From assembly GCA_036583965.1 (NCBI GenBank), contig JAZBQD010000001.1, forward strand, positions 29,670,597-29,734,596: a stretch of DNA of 64,000 nucleotides, written 5' to 3'. The notes beneath the pieces were generated by a model. It did no database searches. It worked only from the letters and a program-made list of their open reading frames with translations, and had not been told where the DNA came from. The position numbers and the translations under genes were made by a program. This document shows positions 49,511-61,769 of this stretch, one piece after another. Source of the stretch: Prunella strophiata. Taxonomy: Eukaryota > Chordata > Aves > Passeriformes > Prunellidae. Numbering within the stretch: position 1 is the first letter of the stretch; each line of letters begins with the position of its first letter.

Positions 49511-51753
49511 AAAGAATTGGAGAATGAAGAACCCCTCAGGGAGCTTTCATGGTGCCAAAGAGATACTCATTTTCAAGCACCATCTGTCAAGAGCTACTTG
49601 GAAGCTTTTTCTCTCTTTATCTTAATACCCTCCCCCAGGTTTTACCATCTCACTTGCTATATACCAAGTGGCAAAAACCTCTGCATCTTACAGAAAAACT
49701 GACTGGCCTTCCACTATTTGAGGGGCAAAAATTCTTCTCCAAGGCAGACTGAGCTATGATGAAACTCAACATGAAGCTCCACTCAGGTGCATCTTGGATG
49801 CAGGAGACACGGACTGCAACAGACTTGCAGGGTTTTAGCATTGTTAAAGTACCATGTCAAGACAGCAAAACAGTCTGAGATTTGCTCTGAAAGCATAGAT
49901 TAGTCTGGCAGCTCAACTACAGCCCCCATCCCACACAGCTTCTGGGCAGCAGCACTGAACCAGCCTTTGTGGCAGAGCAGTTAGCAAAACAGAGGAAATG
50001 AAGTTAACTTGTTTGCACCATTGTAACATACTGACAACTTCTCCCATTTTATTTAAATCCATCCATCATCTGAGTTCTCACTCACAGCAGTTTAGTAGAA
50101 GAGACAAGAGAATCATTCTTAACTCATAGGTAAACAAATAACTTCAAAGCTTCACAAGTAGATGTTGGTGTAGAAAATTTACATTGGAATACAAGTACAT
50201 AGATTAATGACTTATTAGAATTGGTATGCATAACAAAGTAATCTCTGAAAACTCAGTGAAGAATTTAACCATCGCGAGAGTGCAAGCTGTTGGCACTCAG
50301 GAACAATGCATTTATCAGCAGTGATGGGAACATCAACAGTCCAGTATGGTTTTAAACCAGGAAATGCCAGTATTGCCAGAAGGGCTAACTGTGATAACAG
50401 GGTGCATTGTGCCAAAAATTCTGGGCCCTTTCCACTTGATTTTTTCAGTCTTTGATCAGCTCCAGGAGCTTTTGAAGTGTTTTTACAGACAGAAACAGGG
50501 ACAGACAGAATCATCTGTGGATAACAAGCAGATAAGCAACTAGTTTTCCATAGATATAGTATATATACCAGCTTCTGCAGTTGAATTAATGTTCTTCCTG
50601 TATAACAGGCAAGGTCTCAACTACTAGAATACCATCTTTCAGCTTTTCTTTGAGTAAGATTATAGAATTATTTAACACAATTGGGGTTGACAAAAAGGTA
50701 CCTTCCTCAAGCTTCCAATAATTTGACTCAAAAAGAGAGCAGAGCTTAAACTTCCAACCCAGAGCAGTGGCCTGAACAGGTGGAGAGGGGGACAAGAGGG
50801 CCATTCTCAGTTACCTTCTCATTCCAATTCCATTGAGAATAGAAATCAGAAATAGCATATTTCACTGAAAAGGTTCTTATTTGCTAAGTGAGCCACAGGT
50901 ACATAAAAAGACTTCCCTGTCAGGTTTGATTGGAAGATCCCACATTTCAAAACCATCAATACAGATCAAGATCAAAGATTCCCAGGACTGATTTTGACAA
51001 CATTGTGGTTCAGTTTGTCAGCTTACATTTCAGCTTTTAAGATGCACAATTTTTTTGTACTTTTATTACAAAATGTTAGAATCAGAAAGCTTATGTTTAC
51101 CTAAAAATTTCAGGCTCTCAGCTTTTTTAATTACAAAATAAAGCCAGAAGAGTTGGTAGCAGTAGGCATCAAACCTGACATTTCAGAGGCAAGAGTGAAT
51201 TTCAACTACCAACTATTTTGTCATTTCCTTTGTAACCAATTCATTTTCTCAGGCATTACAGACTTCTGGCCCTTCAGAATTACAAATAACTTTTTCATAA
51301 TGGATTTATTCTTCCTGCAGCTTTGTTGTATACAATGACAACACCAAGATGTGAGACAACTATTTACTTTGCTCTACTATTCACCTTCTAATTTCCTTTC
51401 CTTAGTGAATCAGAACAACCTGTGGGAATGAACCAGAATGCCAGGCCAGCAAGATGCTGAACAAGATACTGAAATAGACAGTTTTAAACATCAGTGTTCT
51501 CTTGCTGTCTTGCAGAATTCTGTCTGTGAGATCATGAAGCCCATGGTGATGTGTACACTCTATTCTGGGGCCCACACAATTCCCAAAGCACTGTTAGATT
51601 CATAAACAACTTTCCTCCAGAGCCAGTCCTGAGAAGTGGAGACTAGTTTCCAAAAGAGCTTGATGAATGTGGGAAATAGCGAAACAGGTAACACCAATTG
51701 GAAATCAGACACTTGTTATTTTAATTTTTCTACCATCCTACACACACCACACC
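49511..51753. other. Non-coding stretch
   Basis: No gene is recognised. Overlapping short frames at 49475-49841 and 50215-50543 on opposite strands show no domain. The sequence is unique and AT-rich. Confidence 0.6.
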
Positions 51754-51800
51754 AAGTAATTCAATTCCTTTGAATTACTTGAATTGAATTTCATTCAATT
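51754..51800. repeat. Two adjacent perfect hairpins
   Basis: Hairpin 1 (51754-51780) has 11-bp arms AAGTAATTCAA and TTGAATTACTT around TTCCT. Hairpin 2 (51782-51800) has 7-bp arms AATTGAA and TTCAATT around TTTCA. They are separated by one base and share the GAATT/AATTC core, and further TTGAATT copies follow to about 51811. This looks like local inverted duplication of a GAATTACTT motif. Confidence 0.8.
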
Positions 51801-53048
51801 ACTTTGAATTAACTGAAAATAAATCCAATCATTATTAGGTATTTTTTATTCTAACATCCCATCCATCCTAAATCCTTATTTATAACTAGTTTTCTTTATT
51901 TTTTTCTGCCTCTTAAGCAGCTTTCCTATCCTTTTATTGATAATTTTTTCCTGCAGTGTCCTATATTCCTCTTTGGGCTGTGATTCTTGATGATGGTGGC
52001 TCCCACTCCATTCTGTTTTCCAGTTTTAACATGCTAACTTTACCTCACTCTATGAAACATGACCCAGCCTTCATCTCCACTTGCTTTAACTTGGTAGTGG
52101 ATTATTTTCCTACAAGGCTTGTGACTGAAGATACAGGATTGCCAGTCTCTCAACTACTTCTTGAAATAAAAACACCTACTTAGTGCTATTTGACAGAGGG
52201 GGGAAAGGAACAAAACAGATCAGTGGAATTGTCATTCAAGTAGAAAGGGATGAGCAAACACACACTAGCAATCTTCTTGTTCTGCCACCCAACCACTACT
52301 TTCACTAAAGGGTGTTGCATTTGAAAATCTTCAGAGTTGCTCCTGATGCACTCCAGTTTAAAAAGTACCATTAATCTAACATATTGCTTCCTCCAAAAGG
52401 CACAACCAAGGAATCCAATTACAGTTCATCCAATTACATCTGTAGAGGATATGTGATACGGGAATTCAGAGAAAAATTAACATCTTTATGCATGTTTCAC
52501 CTCAAATATTTCTCAATCCTGACATCATCTTGTGGAAAGTCCTAGCAAAATCCACTAATTATACAGACTGGGTTTAATTTAATTAAAAATATAGTCACTA
52601 TCACTAACAGCTCAACTGAGTGCAGATAAACATCTATTCAGACATGTGCCTATGTATACTTGAGTATGTAATACACATTATACACAGAAACATTTCTCAC
52701 ACAGAACAGCAAGCTAGATGATACAAACACCATTCATAACTTATTAATTAGATTATTGACCATTCAATCACATACCATCTCTAAAGCACTTGGAGTGCTT
52801 TAACATTTCAAAGGAAGTTAGTGATTTTTTCCTCACATTCTGTCTTTCCCAGGTACGTAACTAAGTTTCTCTTTCCTCCTATAAGAATATGGATAAGGCA
52901 CAGATTTCATCAATACAATGAGATATGGGACCCTCAGTTTCTGGGGTTTAATAAAGACTGTACACAATCTGTCCCTGCTTTTGAATCTGTACAAGAAAAA
53001 CAAGTCTGAAAGAGGATTTGCCAACTATTCATTTAAGAACTGAGTTGC
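51801..53048. other. Non-coding stretch
   Basis: No gene is recognised. A small perfect hairpin (arms TAAAGCACT and AGTGCTTTA around TGG) occupies 52782-52802. Opposite-strand frames at 52821-53024 (62 and 63 codons) overlap each other and are taken as chance. Confidence 0.6.
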
Positions 53049-53075
53049 AGATCAGAATCAGACTGATTCTGATCT
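53049..53075. repeat. 27-bp palindrome, 13-bp arms, 1-base centre
   Basis: AGATCAGAATCAG, a single central A, then the exact reverse complement CTGATTCTGATCT. The arms themselves contain the repeated motif ATCAGA. It is the tightest palindrome of mixed composition in the window and could form a cruciform or bind a symmetric protein dimer. Confidence 0.9.
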
Positions 53076-53611
53076 AATAGGCATTTTAATCCCTCCCCAG
53101 TGTATTTATTTTGCCTCAAAGCAAAAAAGAGTCCTAATTTCTAGAAGATTTTAATTTTGTTTTCATTGTGCCTTAATAAAATACATCTTACACAAGTGCT
53201 ATTTACAGTAAGCATTCAAATTAGGTTGAACTTCCATTTCACCTCACTGCTGGGATCTGAAATTAGAGGCAAGATATGCTGTGTGTCCATAGCATCCACC
53301 TTCTTGGCTGTTGCACCTTTTTCCAACTTGTCTTGTTTCACCTTAATAAGTATGCTATTTTTATGTAGCTTGAACATCCTACATCTGGAAGGGAAACCAA
53401 GTACTACCCATCAGTGGAAAAATATTTACCAGAAGTTCAGTGGGTAGCAAATTTCTCAGGTACTCAAAACAATAGCCATAAATAAAGTGATGATAAATAA
53501 TCCTAATAAAATTACCTAAGCTGATAACTGGCCAAATCCTTGCAAGAAGTTCCACAATCACTTCTAAAATTGTCATACTGGTAGAATTGCTTTATGTCAT
53601 CCATTCAACAA
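53076..53611. other. Non-coding stretch before a CR1 copy
   Basis: Unique sequence. A 96-codon plus frame (53157-53447) and an opposing 65-codon frame (53379-53576) lack domain features and are not called. Confidence 0.6.
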
Positions 53612-53834
53612 GTGACAGAACAAGAGGAAATGGCCTCAAGTTGCATCAGGGGAGGTTTAGATTGGATATTAGGGAACATTTCTTCACCAGAAGAATTATT
53701 AGGCAATGGAAGGGAAATGGTAGAATCACCATCCCTGGAGGGGAAAACAAGTAGCTGTGGCACTTGTGGGTTTGTGCTGAGTTTAGAGTCTGGTTTGATA
53801 TTAAAGGTCTTCTCCAATCTAAATTCTATAATTT
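53612..53834 (+). mobile_element. CR1 LINE 3' region (5'-truncated)
   Basis: Successive blocks match the standard CR1 3' region: ACAAGAGGAAATGGCCTCAA, GGGGAGGTTTAGATTGGATA, CATTTCTTCACCAGAAGAAT, then ACCATCCCTGGAGG, a TGTGGCACTTGTGGG segment, TTAAAGGTCTTCTCCAA and finally TCTAAATTCTATAATT, the degraded terminal repeat. It spans the end of the second open reading frame region and the 3' untranslated region, with internal small deletions. It is inactive, and the 91- and 70-codon frames across it are by-products. Confidence 0.92.
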
Positions 53835-56599
53835 ACAAGACATTATTTACCATGGCAAATAACTCATAGGGATTATGGACACATTTTTATACACATATCA
53901 GCTTTCACAAGCATTTTCAGGTTAAAAAGATCCCAATCAGTAAATATTGCTTTTTCTCACAATATATCACAGAGACCAGGAAGCATCACACCTCGTGAGC
54001 TTTTGCAAATGCACATGTATGCATTGCAAACTTCACAAATGACAGCATGTGACAAAAACAGGAGCACAGTGTGCTGTGCTTGACCTCCACTATTCCATCA
54101 TTTTTCCAAAAGTATGCATTATGTGGCATAAAGAGAACTGACGACAATTGGCATTAGAACAAGCACAGACTCAAAACTGAGGCTTCATACATCCCCACCA
54201 GTTTGACATTCAATTGTCAATAAAACAATACCATGACACTGCCATATACAATAACATCACATTTTCCCTGAAGTGACACTTGAGCCCACTAGCAAGTTTC
54301 TGTTCTTCCAAAGTAAAACATTCAATTCTTACCCAGGACTATAAGCCCATGTACAGAGCATAACTCTCACCCCCAAAATTCTTATAGAGTTACTGCCAGT
54401 AGGAAAATCACCAAGTCTATTTTGCACTTAGATGTTTTAGCCATCTTTTATTAAGATGCAGGATGATAGAACTGACACATAAACAATGTTTTTACAAAAG
54501 AACTGAAAGCAAACCCACAGTAAAACATGCCAGCTCTGCTACAGTATTTCTGCTTGCATTCCACAAGTTCAGGTGACACCAATGGTCATGGCATCTACTT
54601 CTGAGTTATCAAACAGCCACCATGAAAAACTGAAGTGGAAGAAATGGGATACTTATTCTTATCTACAGTTACTCTTAACTGGATATACACATATGTGAAA
54701 GGTACAAAACCTTGTTTCAGTGATAATGGAGACAATAGCCAGTTGTGGCACTTATTACCACTGGCTGCATTAACTTCCCTTGTTCAGCACAGTCATCCCC
54801 CAAGAGCATGGAACATTTCCTCAAAACCCACAGACAGATGCTGCAAACCTTGATTAAAAAAAAAACCAAAAAACTTAGTTTTTTACTACTATGGGATTCT
54901 ACTGGCATTAATTTCACAGATAAACTGAAGTATCATTAAGTGCTTATAGGACTGTGTTTTACAACAGCGTGTCAAATTTTACCTAAGTTTATATTTATTA
55001 CCTAAATGTGTGCGTATATAGTCTGTCAGACATAGAAATTCAATGTTAATGTTCAGTATGTATACATAAAACACTTTTTCTACCCACTGCTCAGAAGTAG
55101 TCACCTCACAGCTGACTGCAGTATTCATTTTAAGGCAGACAGAGAATACCATGACTTCAGCTATTTGGGTCAGAGAACCAAAGAAACAACAGCACAGTTG
55201 CTGGAGAAATATTACAGGCTGAGTACAAGAGGCTGGATAATCAGTGGATAGCTTTTCTATCAATTTACATCTGTTTTAGCTTATTTTTCTGTTCAGAGGA
55301 TCTGCTAATAACAAGAATTGCTGAATAGTTTAGGCCTGCACCAATAAGTTTGATCATCACAGCTTTCCTGGAGTGCATCAACTGTGATTGCCTGAATAGT
55401 ATTTACTTTGGGCTCTCAAGTACATTGCAGTGAAAAGGACAATGCTTTCCCTGCCTATGCCATTAAGTTTCAGTTGATCACTGAAAGATGTGTACAAATA
55501 GGTCTGATCAAGGTGTAAAGCATAAAACCAGTTCCAATTTCACATATTTTAGAAGATTAAAACAAGAACAAACACATATGGAAAAACACAGAATGAGATA
55601 AGCAACAAGTAAATCTGCATAAGTAGACAAGTTCCCATCACAGCCCCAAGTGATGGCACTACCTCACAGCCTGAAAGTTTGACTTTTGAAAAGGCAGATT
55701 CACTCATCCCTCATCCCCTGGGCTTGTCATTTGACCTCAGCCACAACAGCAGCTTGCCCTCCAAAGCCCCCAGTGTCAGGGCCTGACCTCGTGCGTGGCT
55801 GAGCTCCCAGATCTGAAGGGGAGCAGAGCACACCTGAGGCTACCATACACCAAACCTGGCTCCTGCTTCTTCAGCTGAGGCCAGTCCTGACTATGGCAAT
55901 CAGAACAACCACAGAAGAGAGAAACAACAATCCAAGATGACCAAAGGCCTTGTACTTAAATGATACTGAAGGCAATGAGAGATATGCCTTGAAAAATTGA
56001 CATATTCACTCAGAAGACACATTGCTGGATTCAGTTATTTCCCAAAGGGAAGGTCAGAGAGAAATTACAGGAAAGACTAATGGCAGTGTGAAGGAGGGAG
56101 GAAGTTTCAGGATGTCAAATAGAAGGTAATGGAGCAGGAAGGCCAACTGACAGTGGCATCAAAGACTGGGAGACAAAAGGCTTTAGTCAAGTCCAGAAAA
56201 ACTGAAGAGCAGAATACCTGAATGCCTGTCAGTATCTGAAATTCTTCTGCTCCCTTTTCATGCCTGGCAAAATGTGTATATAGAAAGCATGCATAAAACT
56301 GGATGAATAAAGTGGCATTGCTAACACAGGGGAAAAAAAGGAAAAAAATTCCAGAAATCAAAGTTTAATTTTTAGGACTGGATGATGACACTGTTCTGCT
56401 CAAGACAGCGTTTCCACATCCCTCCCATATCAAAACCAAACATTTCAGCTGTGGTAATACACATTGCAATAGGATGTCATGTTCAGGTTTCATGCAATAG
56501 TGAACCATGACCTTCATAGTAGGTTCTTCTCATTCACCATTGTGCTTGAGCTGCCAAGTCTTATTAACTTCATGAAGCTAACAAGGTAATAAAAATTGT
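53835..56599. other. Non-coding stretch
   Basis: No gene is recognised. Open frames of 60-94 codons overlap on opposite strands (for example 54635-54853 with 54717-54917). A patch around 55720-55860 is somewhat richer in G and C but has few CpGs and no recognisable element. The rest is unique AT-rich sequence. Confidence 0.55.
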
Positions 56600-56830
56600 C
56601 TCTGACAAGCCAAGTATTTTCAGGGTGAGAGGAGTCTGGTACCCCATCCAAGACTTGTGTTTGCTAACAACACTGGACAATTCAAAGGTTAATCACCTAG
56701 ACAAGATATTTCTAAATAGGCCCCTAATGGGTGGAGTTTCAATTTTGAGCATTTTACGTGGAACAACTCGGCTAAATGACCTGTCCCGAACCTTATTTGG
56801 GATTAAAATCAGTTTCTCCTACTCAAGTGG
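56600..56830. promoter_or_regulatory. Candidate conserved non-coding element
   Basis: Non-repetitive sequence with three CpGs in about 35 bases (near 56757, 56769 and 56787), a TCF/LEF-like TTCAAAGG (56681-56688) running into a near-palindromic AGGTTAATCACCT (56686-56698), and a MEF2-like TCTAAATAGG (56711-56720). A 95-codon plus frame crosses it without a domain, so an unrecognised exon remains possible though unlikely. Regulatory function is inferred from motif density only. Confidence 0.3.
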
Positions 56831-57829
56831 AACAAGAAAGGAACCTCATCTATCTATATTCACAGCTAAGATTTTTTTTTTCTCAAGTTTTAGTATATAT
56901 GAGAGAGCATAGTTAACTAAGCAATTTAGCATAGTTATTTTTCCAGCAAGTGAACTGATTTTAACAACACACCACAAAAAATGAATGGCAACAAGATGGA
57001 GCACCTCATTTCACATTATTTCTGTAGACAGCACTTCAGCTGGGAAAAAAAAAGAATGGTAGACATTTCAAGTGTACAAATGTACTAAGTGCACAAATTA
57101 TGTGGTCCTTATCATCTGCAAAGTACTGACCTATCAATCCCAATCATCATAGAAGGAGCTTTGGACCAATTGTTTCATTAAAGCACTCGAATAAAAGGAG
57201 TTATTAGATATTTCCTTAGAAGAAAACTTCCATGCAGCTTCTTACTGCAAGGATAGCAGCAAACATGAACTGATATTTCTGGCAAAAGCTAAGAGCTACA
57301 AACATCTTTGAACTCCAAGCATGTTGATCATACATCGCCTGGAATCTAAACAATCCAGCACTAAGTTGCTGTTGGGTTTTGGTACAGATGTACACAAAAT
57401 AAAAGCCTTGTCATTAAAACCACAGTTTTTCCTCTTCTTCAAAGTTAAGTTTCTCCATCTTGGGTAACACACCAAGCATTCTTGAGTCTAAATGTCTTTT
57501 AACTCTCCTCTCCAAAAATAAATAATAAAACTCAAAAGGATCCATTAGAACTTAGCAAGGGATTCTGGTGATAGTAATTTAGTACCCTAGTCCTAAATGC
57601 TTGCAGTCCCATCCTATCTCTCCCTTCTTACCAACACAAAGGTTTTATTAGCAAAACCTGGAAGTAAACTGAACTAAATATTATCTGTATTAATATGACT
57701 CTGTGTCAGTTAAGCAAAGACATCACTTCAAATAGATACAGCTATACTGGACCTAAATCACATCTCCTGATGCCAGCTGTTTGGCCTCTGTCATCATCCC
57801 TCAGAGAGACAGGTTAAGACATTTTTATC
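56831..57829. other. Non-coding stretch
   Basis: AT-rich unique sequence with a T run near 56872 and an A run near 57043. No gene or element is recognised. Confidence 0.6.
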
Positions 57830-57960
57830 TGGGTAATAAATTCTATTGTGTCCCTCACAATTTAATTGATTTCAGGCCTGAAGTAGTGTATTTTTTTAAT
57901 TAATATAACATCATTAATTTTCTTAAGTATTTTCCTTGAGTATTTAACTTTTATTTTAAG
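57830..57960. promoter_or_regulatory. Candidate regulatory segment with an inverted SOX-like pair
   Basis: ATTGTG and CACAAT face each other across five bases (57845-57861), the arrangement of a paired SOX site. Directly next to them are TTTAATTGATTT and the perfect palindrome TCAGGCCTGA (57872-57881), then TTAATTAAT cores. The motifs are seen directly. Factor binding and conservation are inferred. Confidence 0.3.
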
Positions 57961-60900
57961 TTTCCATGGCTCAGCTAAGGTGATACAAAAGTAAAACTAT
58001 TGAACACGGAAAGCAAAAATAGAGCCAAATAAAAGATGTGAAATAAAAGATCCTGTGAAGCAGATGTTGTTTTGACCAATATTCATCCAGAGTACACACT
58101 GAAATGCAATATGGACAGGTGCCACATTTAACATACAGTATGCTTTATCTGTAGTGCTTCAGCAAGCTATGCACCACAGATAAATCCATTTCTCTTCCCA
58201 TTCTAAGTTTCTTCACAACCCTACCATCATGAAAAAATATTTCAAACTGTCATATGACCACTTCTAAACACAAGATACTCTGTACACTTTATGGTGATCT
58301 TAACGACTCAAATATGTTGCAAGATGCAAAAGAAGTACTAGAACACATCTTTCTAACATCAATAATAAAGTATATTTCAGAAATCACAAATTCATCATTT
58401 AAAGTTGCAGAAGTAATTTATATTGTTACTTGCCTAAACATTAGACAGAGTCTTCGTGCAAAGCTAGAAAGTATTGTGTAATAGCTGGTTTTCCTACTGC
58501 TGATCTTCAAGCTCTTTTACAATTGCACCTGGCTGCATTTCTGTCATCTTGACATGGAGTCTGAAGGAATAATTTCTCACTAAAATCTTATGGCTTCTCT
58601 GTGAAAGGAATGCTGCTTTCCTTAGCAGCATTGTCACCAGTGTATTCCCAACTCCTGGATTAAGTGAAACACTGTCTTGAACAGGTACCTCATTGCACAG
58701 TTCTGATACCAGATGATTGCATCCCAACATTCACAGAACAGAAGATCCCTTTAACAAAGGCACATGTAAAACTGAAAGGGAATACTCACAGCTCTGTCCT
58801 AGAGGCTAATACATGACCTTAAATAACAAAGGCAGGCTAAAGAATTCTGCACTGTTTTTACCCATTTACTGAAAGGAAGATTTGAAACTCCTATCAAGTC
58901 CTCTGGCATTTTTTTTTTTTTTTTTTTTGCCTTATAGAGAACTTGCTAGATGTAAGCAGTAGCTTGATACAAGAGAGTTCAAGTGAATCCAATTCTTGTC
59001 CTATTTCTCCTTGTGAAGTCAGTGGCAAAAGTCCTACTGGCTTCTGCAAGCAGAAGTGGACATCACCTCTTCTGAACTGACCTGCAATGGAGCTGGTCAC
59101 AGTCCTGCACTTTCCTGAAAGAAATATCAACAAATCTCTACATAATCTAGTGCATAGCTTATCCTACACTTGACCTCAGAGTTTTGAGTTTCATTTCCCA
59201 ATGCAGTTTGGATATCACAACCAGAAGTGTCTAGACATTGGGTGGTGCAAACACCTCTGCATAAGTGGGAAAAATTAGAATTTCATTGTCAAGTGGGTTC
59301 ATTCTTTGTTTACAAGTGCCTTCTTGTTAGGGGAACAGGCACAACAGCAGCCAGGACACTATCAGTGGGCATCACTGAAGACTGTGGCAGCAAGAAATTA
59401 ATGCAGGTAGACAGAGATGAGCAAAAATTGAGAAAATAACATAGTCCTGCATCCACCACATGAGCTCCTACAGCTCTCCATATTAATTGTCATTCAATTC
59501 CCCATAGTATTCTAAAACCTAGATGATCAGATAATAAGAGGTTGAGTGGTATGCATAACATCAGGCTGATTAAATTTGTTTACTGATAATTCTTTCAGGT
59601 TCCTATGAATATCATGTAATTTTCAAGGTTTATTTCAAACAAATTTTATGTAATGCATTATTGACAACATCTTCATGGACCATTTCTACAATGTCATTCA
59701 GGATAATTATTTCACAACAGATTTTCAGAGTCCCTGATTCCTGTTGGGATTCACTTTTGCATAAATTACAAAGCAGCATATTTAATCAGTGTCTCTATTA
59801 GAGCCCTATGGCTTGTTTTTAGGAATAAGGAATGAGAGAATAGAAAGGTTTCAGGAGAGGCAAGGGAAAGGAAAAAAATATTTGTAAGCATGAATGTTTT
59901 CCTTGGTAACATTTCCTGAAGTAGCAAAGTTAAAAGCTGTCCTGCAGCATCTCTGCCTTTTTAGAAATAAACACTGGCATTAATCTTTTGACTCCATTAA
60001 ATATTAATGCTACCAAATCATGTAATGGGGAGTTAAAAACAATTAACATTTACATCACAGTCTCCTTAGGGTTGTTCCAAAAAGTGAATTAGCTCCTCCA
60101 TATAATAATGCCAAATAATGCCAATAATGCCAAAACAATAATTAATCCAAGAAGTGTGACTAAGAGAATTCTCTATAGTTTCTTAACATATACCCAGAAG
60201 ATAAATACTGGACAATCATTAGACACCTAAACATGCTGAATCCTTATGATTACTACACATTTATATTTATTTTCTTATGTAACATGCTTTAAAGGTTGAG
60301 CATCAGAACAGCATAACATATAACTTTTTTTAAAAAAGTGAATTAATAAGGCAGACAAATATGGTCCTGTAATTTGCCACTATAGCAAGAATGAAAACAT
60401 ATTCAGTCATTTTTCTAGTAGATTGAAAGTTGTCCACTTAGGCCTGCTCACAACAGAGGGTTTAAAAAAGTTTAAAATCTAAATCTTTCTGACTGGTATC
60501 AATTTGGGTTTCCCTGAATAAGGACAAACCAAAGTATTTACCATGACATACATGTGAGCATACATGTATTTTGTCTGAGCAAGGTGGTGCTTCAGGCCAC
60601 CAGAATCTGCAGAACACAGGGAAAAGAACGATGCTGCCATTGCCTGGTGTGAACCAGTAGTGTGGTTCTTATGTTTTAAGTCTCTGTCACAGAGGCAAAG
60701 TGTGCTCCTGCTGCAGGGGAAGGGACCCAAGTGCAGCATGAACCCAAAAATAAACCAACAGCTTGAAGAGCAGATGGGGCAGTGATTCTCTCCACAGAGG
60801 ATTTAGCTAAGAAATCATGGCTAGCACTGGGACATGCAACAGGCAGCACAGGAAAGGACACACCTCACTTCTCAAGCTCAAATTGCACCCAAGATTCACC

Positions 60901-61727
60901 AGAAATGCAATGCACAGCAAACTCCAGTTTCAGTGGGCAGAGCTTCAACTTGCAGTGTTTAAAGAGTCATTGGAAGCTGGATACCAGAGTATCTCTGGGA
61001 CCTTTGCTCAGCAGAGAATTCATTTGCAAGGACTCAGAGTCCTGTAGGTTCTCCTGTGTTGTGTGACTGAATCCTTGAAGGTCCCATGGAGCAATCAATG
61101 AACAAGACAGCTTCACACCTTACCCAAATGTATTTCTATTTGTGAAGGATGTGTCAAGAGCACGAGCCTGAGCTGTGTGAAGCTCTGCATCCTTCATGCC
61201 TTCCCCAACCACTATCACTCATGCATATTCATAATACCTGATCAAGTGCATGGTGTCAATTTATATACATAAATAGTTACTCAAATATAGAAGCTACTTA
61301 CTGATCGTGCTTCAATCCCACTGGAAACCATCAGCTTAAACTGCTCCTAAGACTTCACTGTGTTGTGGTCCCTCCAGAAACCCACACACAGATTTTTCTT
61401 CCCCAAGACAGGATTTCTCCTGAGGCAACTGGATCACAGAGCTAAGACTTGCTGGAACATGCAACCTACAACACAGGTGTGCCAGCTGCCCACTGAGCAG
61501 TTAGAGTTCATAGCTGGTGGCAATCAGGGTCATCAGGGTTTGGCCTTCACAAGGAGCCTGGAAAGGTTTACACCCATACTGGCTTTCCATGGAAAAAGGC
61601 TTTCACTGTTTTGGCATTGGGCATCTCCAGCATCTTATTTAAAACATCAAAAGTAAATTAGTTCTCTTTTACCTTTACATATGCACGTCCCAAAACAAAT
61701 AAATCTATAAACTGTTATGATTGCAAG
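57961..61727. other. Non-coding stretch
   Basis: No gene is recognised in 3.8 kb. It contains a 20-base T tract (58909-58928) and a small triplication of AATAATGCC (about 60105-60131). Frames of 60-98 codons overlap on opposite strands or in parallel phases (60782-61066 and 60817-61047) and show no domain. Confidence 0.55.
58909..58928. repeat. Poly(T) tract, 20 bases
   Basis: An uninterrupted T homopolymer. It is the source of the lysine run in a chance minus-strand frame. Confidence 0.8.
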
Positions 61728-61769
61728 ACATTTGAGCCTGAGGCTACTAGCAGCCTAAGGCTCAAATGT
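61728..61769. repeat. Long inverted repeat, 18-bp arms with one mismatch, 6-base loop
   Basis: The left arm ACATTTGAGCCTGAGGCT (61728-61745) and right arm AGCCTAAGGCTCAAATGT (61752-61769) pair at 17 of 18 positions around ACTAGC. The arms are of mixed composition and non-repetitive. The 42-base hairpin is shorter than a usual microRNA precursor. It could be a tiny palindromic element or a structure in an unannotated transcript. Confidence 0.88.

Noticed and set aside
53594..53869. 91-codon gene
   Set aside because: The frame lies within a CR1 3' region, most of which is untranslated, with indels relative to the family.
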